Notes under the pieces: generated by a model
What the model saw: the letters and a program-made list of their open reading frames with translations, nothing else
Told to the model about the DNA's origin: nothing
Database searches by the model: none
Position numbers and translations under genes: made by a program
Assembly (NCBI GenBank): GCA_938045805.1
Contig: CALIBL010000010.1
Coordinates: 1-64,000, forward strand
Source of the DNA: an uncultured Rubripirellula sp.
GTDB lineage: Bacteria; Planctomycetota; Planctomycetia; Pirellulales; Pirellulaceae
Length of the DNA stretch: 64,000 nt
Direction: 5' to 3'
Part shown: piece by piece, positions 48,993 to 57,501 of the stretch
Layout: each line of letters begins with the position of its first letter
Numbering within the stretch: the first letter of the stretch is position 1

Positions 48993-50708
48993 CTATTGGT
49001 TCTCAGGCGGAGTGATCCACGTGAGATCATCCCACCAGCTTCGATCATTGGCTTGAACAGGACCGGAGGTACTACGTCCATTCTGAACAATCTTTGTCAG
49101 CTGTATCGTTAACGACCGAACTAAGTCCGGATGCATCTTGATCAAGTTATTATCCTCGGATGGATCGGCCGAAAGATCATAAAGCTCCATCGGTTGCTTC
49201 CGGTGCTCCATAATCAGCTTCCAACGCCCCGCGCGAATGGCAAAACCCCCACTGATACTGTGATGAATGATTGGCAATCGATCCCCCAACGAATCATCGT
49301 CGGATGTCCTCGTTAGCTCACTGAGAAAACTCACACTGTCTTCGCCCGCATCAGCTGGCAATGGAGCGTCAAAAAGGTCTGCTAGGGTAGCGAGTAAATC
49401 GGTTTGGCAAATTGCCCGTGAGGTGGTGCTCCCGCCCTGAATTTTCTCAGGCCATCGAATAAAAAAAGGAACACGATGCCCTCCTTCGTAGATGGAGCGT
49501 TTCCCCTCACGATAAATCAAATTGCTTTGGTGATTGAATTGCTCAGCCCTCTTCTTCCAAGTATTTTCTGGACCGTTATCACTCGAAAAAATCACCATGG
49601 TTTCATCGCTGATTCCTAATCGATCAAGTGATTCCAGTAGACGCCCAATCTGCCAGTCCGTCTCCATCATGAAGTCACCGTATGCTCCGGCAGCGCTTTT
49701 GCCTCGGAAACGGTCAATTGGAATCACCGGTTTGTGGGGCGAAGTGTAGGGTAGGTAGAGAAAAAAAGGCCGGTTCGCACCACCCCCGCGCCGATGCTTC
49801 TCGACCCACGCGATCGCTTGGTCGGTAAATCGAGTCAAACATTCTGAGTCGACAAAGTCGGGTGCAATCTCAAGTTGCCCCTGAACTATGCCCCATTGGT
49901 TTGTCCCCCCCAGTGTTTTCGCCACTGCATCGTAGGGAGGCTTGATGCGGTAGTCGTCGATCGCAATCGAGTTCTTTTTTTTCTGGGTGTACATCACCGG
50001 AGGTTTTTTGGCATAGCGTCCCTCGAACCATGCCAAAATGCCGTAATTCAATGAAGCAGGAATTCCGTAGAAGTAGTCAAACCCTTTATCCAGCGGCATA
50101 TCCAATACCGGTTGAGTCCAATCTCGACTCTGTCGGCTACCCGGGAATTCCATTCCCAAATGCCACTTACCCACCATCGCGGTTGAGTACCCGTTTTGAC
50201 TGCAGAGTGAGGCGAGGGTCATTCGACCATCCTCAATCAAGCAAGCGCGTTCCGAACCAAGAACGCTACGCTTGAGCTCAGTTCGCCAACAATATCGTCC
50301 CGTAAGCAATCCGTACCGACTCGGTGTGCAAACCGTATCACTGCAGTGAGCATCGCTGAAGACGATTCCTTCGGCCGCCAGTCGATCCAAATTTGGAGTT
50401 TGAAACTTAGCCTTCGGATTCAAGCAACTGACGTCTCCGCAGCCTTGATCATCAGTATAAATCACGATGATATTTGGTCGCGATTCAGCGGCAGCAGCGT
50501 CCGCTCCTGCTGATTGACGCACAGTAGATTGGGGCAATGCGGACTGAGCCAGTGCCGGTTGAAACAGTGCGAATTCGGATTGCACCAGCAAAACTAATAC
50601 GACAATTGGATTCACGATCAGATTCCACAGCAGTCGCTCCATCCACACGGGTCCATGTTTTCGCACCCTTTGATTCCTCGTTTTGCGAGTGATTTTCAGT
50701 AAGATCAC
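48993..50708 (-). CDS. Secreted sulfatase (S1 type, CTPSR motif)
   Basis: This 571-residue arylsulfatase-family enzyme cleaves sulfate esters. The signature is CTPSRYGLLTGRYCWRTEL, with the Cys to be converted to formylglycine; the metal-binding VIYTDDQGCGD near the N-terminus, GKWHLG and VIFSSDNGPE are present. Its substrate is probably a sulfated polysaccharide, inferred from the genus-like context. The N-terminus has a hydrophobic segment (VNPIVVLVLLVQSEFALF) fitting a signal peptide. GTG at 50708 overlaps the upstream sulfatase stop by four bases (GTGA); ATG at 50642 is an alternative start giving a cleaner signal. It is the second gene of a two-sulfatase operon. Confidence 0.93.
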   Translation of the reverse strand: MILLKITRKTRNQRVRKHGPVWMERLLWNLIVNPIVVLVLLVQSEFALFQPALAQSALPQSTVRQSAGADAAAAESRPNIIVIYTDDQGCGDVSCLNPKAKFQTPNLDRLAAEGIVFSDAHCSDTVCTPSRYGLLTGRYCWRTELKRSVLGSERACLIEDGRMTLASLCSQNGYSTAMVGKWHLGMEFPGSRQSRDWTQPVLDMPLDKGFDYFYGIPASLNYGILAWFEGRYAKKPPVMYTQKKKNSIAIDDYRIKPPYDAVAKTLGGTNQWGIVQGQLEIAPDFVDSECLTRFTDQAIAWVEKHRRGGGANRPFFLYLPYTSPHKPVIPIDRFRGKSAAGAYGDFMMETDWQIGRLLESLDRLGISDETMVIFSSDNGPENTWKKRAEQFNHQSNLIYREGKRSIYEGGHRVPFFIRWPEKIQGGSTTSRAICQTDLLATLADLFDAPLPADAGEDSVSFLSELTRTSDDDSLGDRLPIIHHSISGGFAIRAGRWKLIMEHRKQPMELYDLSADPSEDNNLIKMHPDLVRSLTIQLTKIVQNGRSTSGPVQANDRSWWDDLTWITPPENQ

Positions 50709-52384
50709 CTAGCAAACAGCATACCGGGCTGTTCGTAATTGTGATACTTAACGCCGTCACGAAGCCAATGCTCAACCACTTGATCATAAATGGACTGCAT
50801 CTCGATCCTCTGAGCACTATATTCGCGAACATCGATCAAGTTGGTGATCTCGATGGGATCGGCTTCCAAGTTATAGAGTTCTTCTCTCGGAGTCATTCCC
50901 TCAGCAGTGGATGGCCAACGAATGAATTTCCAATCTTCGGTAACCACCCCGAGACTATGGACCGCACTTGGGCCCCACACGTTGATTAGCGGCAACCATT
51001 CGTGATGTTTCTGAGCAGGATTGGAATAAAGAGGTGTTAGATCTTTTCCATCAATCCCCTCGGGAATATTGATCCCTGCGAGAGCACAAAGCGTTGGGGC
51101 AACATCCACGTTACCCGTCAATGCGGCACAGCGGCGGTACTCCGTGGAATCATCAGAAACCGCTGCATCTGTATCGACATTTTGGCCATCGATTGGATCC
51201 ACCCTGGGATCATACATGATCAATGGAACCCGTGATGACTCTTCATAGGGCAGGACCTTCGAACCGTACCCATGCGATCCACACATGAATCCATTATCAG
51301 AGGTGTAAATCACAACCGTGTTATCACCCACCCCCGCCTGCTTGACTGCCTCACGTATCATCCCCACTGCGACATCGATCGCATAAATCTGCTGGTAATA
51401 GGTAGCCATTACCGAATCGTACTGATCGCTGTAGTGCCAACTGTGAAACCGCTCGTACTGTCGCCCCAGACGGCTCTGAGGTGAAAAGTGCCTTCCGTAT
51501 TCACGTCCAAAGTTTGGGGGCTTCACAAAGGTTTGGTCGCGATAAATATGATCAAATCGAGGGTCAGGAGTCGTTGGATGATGGGGAGCTTTAAAGCTGA
51601 TAGAAAGGCAAAAGGGCTTTTTTTTCTCCGCCGCCTCAAGAATAAAATCGCGACCGAATGCGCCGTAGGAGAGTGTCGAATGTGGATACTCCTTCGCGTA
51701 CTTTTTCATCGATTCGTTTCGGACAGTTTGGTAGTGGGTCTGCCCTGGGCCTCCTCCCCAAACGTCAAAATCGTCGATCGGTAATTTGCCTTTACCATCT
51801 GGGACCGTTGCAACCTCAAACCCAAACTTGCCGGCAAAGGCGGTTCGATACCCTGCCTCCCGCATCAACACGGGGTAAGCGGCAAGCCAATGCTCTTCGA
51901 GTAACGGGCCATGCTCAAAATTACACCCTGCCTTGTACTCGTATTTGCCCGTCATGATGTTCACACGACTCGCCATGCAAATCGCAGTCGTGTCATAGTG
52001 TTTATCGAACACCATGCCATCCTTGGCGAGCCGATCTAAATGGGGCGTTTTGACACGCGGCGTTCCATAACATCCCATCGAATAGGTGCATTGATCGTCA
52101 GCAAGTAAAAAGATGATGTTGGGGCGACGCTCCGCCGATGTCGCGAAAGCCCCGAAACAAACGAATAAAAGAATCGCGAGGTAGCCCCGAGCATTAAAAA
52201 TCGCCGAGGATGAACCAAGGAGCACTGCAAACAATAGACCCACGACGCCTGATGACACTCGGCCTTCCTTTAACTTGTCACCGAACAAGACGTGACGCCC
52301 CGAAGGGAGAGTACGACAGGGCAGAAAGTTAGGCGTGTGCGGTTCGGCAGAATCAGGGAAGGAACTGAGCAAGAGCGGAAGCAT
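50705..52384 (-). CDS. Secreted sulfatase (S1 type, CMASR motif)
   Basis: This sulfatase of about 559 residues has NIIFLLADDQCTYSMGCYG at the metal site, AICMASRVNIMTGKY as the formylglycine motif (CxASR instead of CxPSR) and TVVIYTSDNGFMCGSHG. The C-x-A-S-R variant is an accepted formylglycine-generating enzyme substrate. The N-terminus is long: a hydrophobic stretch near residues 45-70 and another just before AERRPN could be signal peptides; ATG 52384 or an internal GTG may be the true start. It precedes the second sulfatase with a 4-base overlap, so they are translated together. A substrate in sulfated algal polysaccharide is inferred. Confidence 0.9.
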   Translation of the reverse strand: MLPLLLSSFPDSAEPHTPNFLPCRTLPSGRHVLFGDKLKEGRVSSGVVGLLFAVLLGSSSAIFNARGYLAILLFVCFGAFATSAERRPNIIFLLADDQCTYSMGCYGTPRVKTPHLDRLAKDGMVFDKHYDTTAICMASRVNIMTGKYEYKAGCNFEHGPLLEEHWLAAYPVLMREAGYRTAFAGKFGFEVATVPDGKGKLPIDDFDVWGGGPGQTHYQTVRNESMKKYAKEYPHSTLSYGAFGRDFILEAAEKKKPFCLSISFKAPHHPTTPDPRFDHIYRDQTFVKPPNFGREYGRHFSPQSRLGRQYERFHSWHYSDQYDSVMATYYQQIYAIDVAVGMIREAVKQAGVGDNTVVIYTSDNGFMCGSHGYGSKVLPYEESSRVPLIMYDPRVDPIDGQNVDTDAAVSDDSTEYRRCAALTGNVDVAPTLCALAGINIPEGIDGKDLTPLYSNPAQKHHEWLPLINVWGPSAVHSLGVVTEDWKFIRWPSTAEGMTPREELYNLEADPIEITNLIDVREYSAQRIEMQSIYDQVVEHWLRDGVKYHNYEQPGMLFAR

Positions 52385-52504
52385 GAAGCGAGACAATTTG
52401 GATCACCAATCTTTGGAGCAATCGAACACCAAAGCGGAATTGTAACGGATCGAGCCGTTAATCACCGAAATATGCATGTCGCTCACAAGCGAGCAGAATC
52501 TTGA

Positions 52505-52954
52505 TCAATCGATCGACTGTCGTCGAGACCCTGAGTTTTCTCGACGTTTACGAATCCCAGCACGATCCATCAAGGATTGACGCATCATCTCTTCGACGTA
52601 ATCGTCATCTGCCGGCGGAGGTCCGTAAGCACCCAATTGAAGCGGATCGTAATCGAGAGTGTATTCGTGGCGAGCGATGGCCAGGAGGGTACCGGGATCC
52701 ACTCGTTTTCGGATAACCGTTCGTCCCGCCACCTTGGTACCATTGCGACTGTTCAAATCGCGAATGAACCAATAGCCCTGTTCCAGCGTCAAACGGCAAT
52801 GCTGAGTCGAGACGTTCTTAAATTTCAGGGCTATATCACACTCGCCTCGGCGACCAATCGTCAACCTTTCCTTCACCAGTGGAATCGGATCTCCACCGCC
52901 AGTGGGTGTCAATTGCCCGTAGGGACCAGCATAAGTTTTTTCTATGTCGCTCAC
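52505..52954 (-). CDS. FHA-domain protein
   Basis: The 149-residue protein is a single forkhead-associated domain with short tails. Conserved phosphothreonine-binding residues are visible: GRRGECD at 34-40, S49 and H52 in VSTQHCRL, and RDLNSRNGT at 65-73. FHA domains bind phosphothreonine peptides made by Ser/Thr kinases; the kinase-rich window (10233-11054) supplies a plausible but unproven partner. The C-terminal ~45 residues are polar and basic (RKRRENSGSRRQSID) and lack another domain. GTG start. It is a single gene upstream of the sulfatase pair on the same strand, 120 bases away. Confidence 0.9.
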   Translation of the reverse strand: MSDIEKTYAGPYGQLTPTGGGDPIPLVKERLTIGRRGECDIALKFKNVSTQHCRLTLEQGYWFIRDLNSRNGTKVAGRTVIRKRVDPGTLLAIARHEYTLDYDPLQLGAYGPPPADDDYVEEMMRQSLMDRAGIRKRRENSGSRRQSID

Positions 52955-53325
52955 GATTTGCCGCCAAAAACCAAATGACTCGTTGTTTCCAAACTGCAGG
53001 ATTTGAATCGTTATTGCAGCATGCCGCTATCACGCCCAAATCACGCAGAGAATTCGTCGTTTGTTATCGCTTATCCACTCGGCCGACCAACGCCATGATG
53101 GCCGTTCCGCTACCCCGCCTCCTAGTTTAATCAAAAAGTAATCCAACGAGGTACACCGACAGGTAATAGATCGCAAGAACGTAACGAAGAGGGCCGGATA
53201 ATCTGACTCAACCCCTTCACTGACTCAGGTTTGGGGCTGTATTGATCTCCGTTCCCGCTAAAATCACATCAGATACCTCTGCATGCAGTCATTCTTTCAA
53301 GAACTCCGCATCCGGCAACCGGCCC
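52955..53325. promoter_or_regulatory. Divergent promoter region between FHA and YhcC-type genes
   Basis: About 370 bases lie between two divergently transcribed genes. I see no protein-like frame beyond the upstream extension of the radical SAM gene frame, and no clear hairpin or promoter. If the radical SAM gene starts at 53242, the region is 84 bases shorter. Confidence 0.35.
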
Positions 53326-54408
53326 GTGAAAAGTTATTTGTCACCAGACATTGAAAATCGCCTTGCGTGGCAGCAAGAAGGCCAGGTGATGAATTCATTT
53401 GGTGCTTTTCTCAAGAGGCGACACGGGGGACGCATTCAACGAGTCAGCATTGATGCGGGCTTCACCTGCCCAAATGTCGATGGGGCGGTCGCCCGCGGCG
53501 GATGCAACTTCTGCGACAACCGATCTTTTAGCCCGTCCCGCCGCGTCCGGCTGCAAAAAGTAGCTGAGCAACTTGAAACAGGAATCCAGACCGTTCGTCG
53601 ACGGTACTCCAAAGTTTCGGGCTTCATCGCCTACTTCCAACCGGCGACCAACACCTACGCCCCTGTGGAGCAGTTAGCGGAAATCTTTGAACTCGCCCTT
53701 TCCATTCACCCAGAAATTGTTGGCTTAGCGATTGGGACACGACCCGATTGCGTTCCCGAATCCGTTCTCTCGCTCATCGAGAAGCTTGCGGCGACTCATG
53801 AGGTTTCCATTGAATACGGGATGCAGTCGATTCACGACGATTCGCTTCGATGGATGAATCGTGCTCACCGACACGAACACATGATCAACGCGATCGATCG
53901 TAGTCGAGGAAGAAAATTTGAAACCTGCGCGCACGTGATTCTAGGGATTCCCAGCGAGACTCACGGGATGATGATGGAAACGGCTGAAGAGATCAGCCGA
54001 CTCGGTTTCGATGCTATCAAGCTACACAATCTCTATGCAGTCAAAGGAACTCCGCTCGGCACCGAGGTTCTTGAAGGCAAGGTAGAGATGATGGAATATC
54101 AAACCTACCTTCATACTCTGGTTGACTTCTTGGAACGCATTCCACCGCACGTGATTGTCGAACGGATCAGCGGCGATGCACCGCCAGACTTCCTGATCGC
54201 TCCGAAATGGTGCCTCCGAAAGTCGGAACTGCGACTCGATATTGAAAACGAATTCAGACGTCGTGGAACCATTCAGGGCAGTTGCTGGACACCGCCTAGT
54301 GTCCAGCCGTCCGCTCGACCTATCCCACCAGACATCACGCCGGAGCAGATCCGGTCTCATATTGAGCAACGTGGCAGACTCCCTGTCTTGAAGTTGCAGG
54401 ATCAATAG
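53326..54408 (+). CDS. Radical SAM protein, YhcC/TIGR01212 family
   Basis: The protein has 360 residues from the GTG at 53326. The family cluster motif spans CPNVDGAVARGGCNFC, with Cys48, Cys60 and Cys63 as probable 4Fe-4S ligands. FQPATNTYAPVEQLA, IGTRPDCVP, YGMQSIHDDSLRWMNR, HVILGIPSETH and KLHNLYAVKGTPL are conserved family segments. The biological reaction of YhcC is unknown; it is grouped with ELP3/coproporphyrinogen oxidase-like enzymes. Starting at ATG 53389 would remove the WQQEGQ segment that precedes the domain in homologues. The frame also opens at TTG 53242. Confidence 0.9.
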   Translation: MKSYLSPDIENRLAWQQEGQVMNSFGAFLKRRHGGRIQRVSIDAGFTCPNVDGAVARGGCNFCDNRSFSPSRRVRLQKVAEQLETGIQTVRRRYSKVSGFIAYFQPATNTYAPVEQLAEIFELALSIHPEIVGLAIGTRPDCVPESVLSLIEKLAATHEVSIEYGMQSIHDDSLRWMNRAHRHEHMINAIDRSRGRKFETCAHVILGIPSETHGMMMETAEEISRLGFDAIKLHNLYAVKGTPLGTEVLEGKVEMMEYQTYLHTLVDFLERIPPHVIVERISGDAPPDFLIAPKWCLRKSELRLDIENEFRRRGTIQGSCWTPPSVQPSARPIPPDITPEQIRSHIEQRGRLPVLKLQDQ

Positions 54409-54524
54409 GCCTTTGACCTCGTCAGTCTTCCATTAATCCATCCACAAAACCGTTCAACATCGGATCGAAAACAACTCTGACTCTGTTCTCGATTAGCCCT
54501 AACACCGACAACCAAGCAGATCAA

Positions 54525-54926
54525 ATGGCAAGACTGGGTATTATCTTTGGACTGCTCCTCTTCGGGATCAGCATTGCAGCGATGCTGCAGACACCCCAAA
54601 AAGCGCCTAGCCAGTTTTACTCCATGATGTTTGGGATCCCAACGTTCTTCTGCGGGATCGTAGCTCTGAATCCTCACCGACGTCGGCAAGCGATGATCAT
54701 TGCATCCGGAATCGCGCTGATAGGCACTGTTTCTGGGCTGGTATGGGTGTCGCTGAATCTATCTCGAACGCCTGAACCACTCGCACCGGAATCGGTCTCG
54801 CCTGTTCCACCGATTGTTGCAATGACCGTTACCTGTAGTCTTTTCCTTTGCTCGGTATGGATCGGTTTTTCAAATCTGAAGAAAAAAGCGGCAACTAATT
54901 CACCTAGTCGATCAGTGAATCCATAA
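54525..54926 (+). CDS. Small four-helix membrane protein
   Basis: This 133-residue protein has four hydrophobic helices (residues ~4-21, ~35-50, ~58-78 and ~93-116) with a basic loop HRRRQ. There is no recognised family. The C-terminal tail is basic and Ser-rich (LKKKAATNSPSRSVNP). It starts with ATG and sits between YhcC and the zincin-like gene, all on the plus strand; spacing of 117 and 40 bases makes co-transcription possible. An inner-membrane location is the only safe statement. Confidence 0.65.
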   Translation: MARLGIIFGLLLFGISIAAMLQTPQKAPSQFYSMMFGIPTFFCGIVALNPHRRRQAMIIASGIALIGTVSGLVWVSLNLSRTPEPLAPESVSPVPPIVAMTVTCSLFLCSVWIGFSNLKKKAATNSPSRSVNP

Positions 54927-54966
54927 GTGTCACCCAAACCCCATCGCTTGGTGAATACATCACGAT

Positions 54967-55494
54967 ATGGCCGCGGAGCCTGCCGCGGAACAACAAGAAA
55001 CGATCACTACCGCTTGGCATCACAATCCCGCCATGACAACTCAACCACCTCATCATGATCAACGACTGACTCCGCTCCTTGAAGCGTTCAGCACGTCTGA
55101 TCCACTACGAGTTAGACTGATTGAGGTACTCAAAACTCTACCCGTTGAAGTCATTGCAGACTTCCTGCAAGAACCAACCTTACACATTCACCCGATCGAA
55201 AAGCGTTCAGTTTTCGGTATCACAAGGCGGACGTCGGAAACCGCTGCCCCCTCATCATTGACCTTCCTAAGCCTTCCCGGAAAGGACGGTCGAGGCAGTC
55301 GATGTGTCACATTGAAACGAAAGCTTGAGAAAGACCATGCATCGTTCTGCCGTTACGTGATCGCACACGAACTCGCGCACGCCTACCTCCGAAACGGCCA
55401 TTGGGGCAACATCACGGATCGAGAAGAAGCGGCAGACGCACTGGCTGCCTCGTGGGGCTTCAGCCGTGAACGATCAAAAGCGACCGAACGTTAG
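54967..55494 (+). CDS. Zincin-like metallopeptidase (HELAH motif)
   Basis: The 175-residue protein carries YVIAHELAHAYLRNGHWG near residue 135, the HExxH metal-binding helix of zincin peptidases such as the IrrE/ImmA group, followed by REEAADALAASWGF, a helix with acidic residues (E in DREEAAD) that could be the third ligand. It probably hydrolyses or regulates protein in the cytoplasm, though such domains can be structural. The N-terminal 50 residues are His/Gln/Pro-rich and poorly conserved looking; an ATG at 55024 is an alternative start. It converges on rdgB with 15 bases between stops. Confidence 0.8.
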   Translation: MAAEPAAEQQETITTAWHHNPAMTTQPPHHDQRLTPLLEAFSTSDPLRVRLIEVLKTLPVEVIADFLQEPTLHIHPIEKRSVFGITRRTSETAAPSSLTFLSLPGKDGRGSRCVTLKRKLEKDHASFCRYVIAHELAHAYLRNGHWGNITDREEAADALAASWGFSRERSKATER

Positions 55495-55509
55495 CTTGAA
55501 GATAAAACG

Positions 55510-56121
55510 CTACACCGAGTGAGCGGCAACCACCTTCATTAACTTGGGAATAAATCGCCGCAGCGCTCGCGAGCGATGACTGATCGCCCGCTTCACCGCA
55601 AGATCGAGTTCCCCAAATGTTCGGTGATACTCAGGGATGATGAACAATGGGTCGTACCCAAATCCGCCTTTGCCACTTCGCTCTTCAGCAATCCGGCCGC
55701 GACAGATTCCAAAATCCTCTAGCACGATCTCACCGCGAGGATCTGCGAGACAGAGGTAACAATTGAACTGCGCTCCACGACGCTCAGGTGGTACACCCCG
55801 AAGTTCATCAAGTACCTTATCGTTATTCGCCTCGTCTTCCCCGTGAACCCCAGCGTACCGCGCCGAGTAAACGCCCGGCCGCCCCTGAAGCGCATCGACG
55901 CTCAATCCGCTATCTTCAGCCAACACCCATCTTTCGAGATGCCTGGCTTGTTCTGATGCCTTCAAGGCGGCATTCTCTTGGAACGTTTCACCGGTTTCAT
56001 CAACATCGATGGAACCAGGTATTTCTGAAAGCGAGGTCAGTTGGATTTGATCCTCGGGCAGTAACATCCGCAATTCAATGAGTTTCTTTGCGTTATTCGT
56101 ACCGAGAACTAAATCGAACAT
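55510..56121 (-). CDS. rdgB: Non-canonical purine NTP pyrophosphatase RdgB/HAM1
   Basis: RdgB hydrolyses dITP, XTP and similar nucleotides to monophosphates to keep them out of DNA. From the ATG at 56121 (203 residues) the N-terminus is the family start FDLVLGTNNAKKLIEL; DETGETFQENAALKA, AEDSGLSVDALQGRPGVYSARYAG, GKGGFGYDPLFIIPEY and SHRSRALR follow in order, all intact. The frame opens 63 bases upstream, overlapping the neighbour's end; the 4-base gap to the upstream gene on the same strand supports the ATG at 56121. Confidence 0.96.
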   Translation of the reverse strand: MFDLVLGTNNAKKLIELRMLLPEDQIQLTSLSEIPGSIDVDETGETFQENAALKASEQARHLERWVLAEDSGLSVDALQGRPGVYSARYAGVHGEDEANNDKVLDELRGVPPERRGAQFNCYLCLADPRGEIVLEDFGICRGRIAEERSGKGGFGYDPLFIIPEYHRTFGELDLAVKRAISHRSRALRRFIPKLMKVVAAHSV

Positions 56122-56125
56122 GGTT

Positions 56126-57274
56126 TTATCGCATTCCAAAGGCAGCACCGTAGATGCTGCGCTTTGAGATTTTTGGGACGGCAATCGGAGTCGGCTTTAC
56201 ATCATAAGGAATCTTGGCGACCCCGTTACCCAACACACCTCGAGATCCGCTAGGAACTTGCCTCGCGGCCGAAGGATCGACATTGAAAGCACTGTATTTT
56301 TTCATCACCGCTCGAATCTCCGGTGTGTACTCGAATCGCCCGTCAGGCAACTCACGTCCCAATTCTTCAAAGCTTCCAACCGTCACTAGCGAACGGTAAC
56401 GGTCGTGGAACTGATAAGCCTCAACGCCCTGTGCACGCAGTTCAGAAGCCATTTTCTCGGCATCCATCGCGTACTGATTGAGCCGATCTTCACTCGGGGC
56501 GAAGTCTCGGTTGACCTTACTACCATCCACGATCGTTCCCAAACCTTCGAAGGTTTTGACCACAACGGTGTAACGCCCATCACACTCAAGCAAACTGTGA
56601 TGCAACCCTTCGTTCATTTGGTGCACAAACGCATCAACTTTGGGAGCTGAGAAAAACTCTTCGGGCAGAATCGGGTTTCGAGTCACGAACGCTTGGCTCA
56701 TCGGACCAAGGGTCTTCTTTGCGGAGGCGGTCTGACCAAACAATTTTGCAGTGATTGATTTCACGGTAGTGACAGGATTACTCTCGTTGGTCTCAGCACG
56801 AACTTCTGTCTGATCGGTGAAGATGGGAAGCACGGCTGTGCGAATTCGCTCCAAATCTCTCTCCACCTCGGGTCGCCCCACGCTATCGTATTCACCCACC
56901 AGGACCGCGTACGCGTCGTACTGGTATCGATTGGCATAGCGAAGGCGTTTTGAGCTCGTTGGGTCCTGTGCGATCGTCCCAGTGAAATCAAATTTTTCCT
57001 TGTAGATGTAAGCCGGAAGCTCCAACTGCTGGCGAATCTCGTTGGCAAGTCGTTCCGCCCGTTCACGGGAACCCACGCCGACAAAATTGGATGCAAGAAT
57101 CAACCAAGGCCCCTCCGCTTCGGTCAACTCCAAGGACTCTGAATTGATGGGCTTTGCTGTGGTTTCACGACCAAACATCTTCAAAATCGTGTTGGTATCG
57201 GCGTGAACCGCCTCACTGAGAATCAGAATGGCAACGAAGACAAAGATGGGTCTATGAGTCAGAGAAAGCATCAT
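56126..57274 (-). CDS. Exported protein with two SPOR-like segments
   Basis: The 382-residue protein begins with a signal peptide (IFVFVAILILSEAVHA). Two segments resemble SPOR domains: ~55-135 (GPWLILASNFVGVGSRERAERLANEI, then DAYAVLVGEYDS) and ~235-330 (RYTVVVKTFEGLG, AEKMASELRAQGVEAY, RSLVTVGSFEELG). SPOR domains bind denuded septal peptidoglycan, but planctomycetes divide without FtsZ and their cell walls differ, so a true septal role is uncertain. Family unknown. It lies upstream of rdgB on the same strand, with 4 bases between stop and start, so co-transcription is likely. ATG start. Confidence 0.7.
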   Translation of the reverse strand: MMLSLTHRPIFVFVAILILSEAVHADTNTILKMFGRETTAKPINSESLELTEAEGPWLILASNFVGVGSRERAERLANEIRQQLELPAYIYKEKFDFTGTIAQDPTSSKRLRYANRYQYDAYAVLVGEYDSVGRPEVERDLERIRTAVLPIFTDQTEVRAETNESNPVTTVKSITAKLFGQTASAKKTLGPMSQAFVTRNPILPEEFFSAPKVDAFVHQMNEGLHHSLLECDGRYTVVVKTFEGLGTIVDGSKVNRDFAPSEDRLNQYAMDAEKMASELRAQGVEAYQFHDRYRSLVTVGSFEELGRELPDGRFEYTPEIRAVMKKYSAFNVDPSAARQVPSGSRGVLGNGVAKIPYDVKPTPIAVPKISKRSIYGAAFGMR

Positions 57275-57501
57275 CGTGACTTCCGAAGTTTGATACTTGG
57301 GGAATGGCTAAGGAAACGTTCCTTCTTCAACTCTTCGTTAGCAAATCGAAGACTTCAAGCGATAGAGACATCTGAGCAAACACCGAAAACTTGAATAATT
57401 TTTGCCCGAAATGCAGAAAAACTCCCCGCTCACGATCACGACGACCACACGAAACCAGACCCCAGTCCCCCCAAAGCACCAAACTTATTGACTCCCAGAC
57501 C

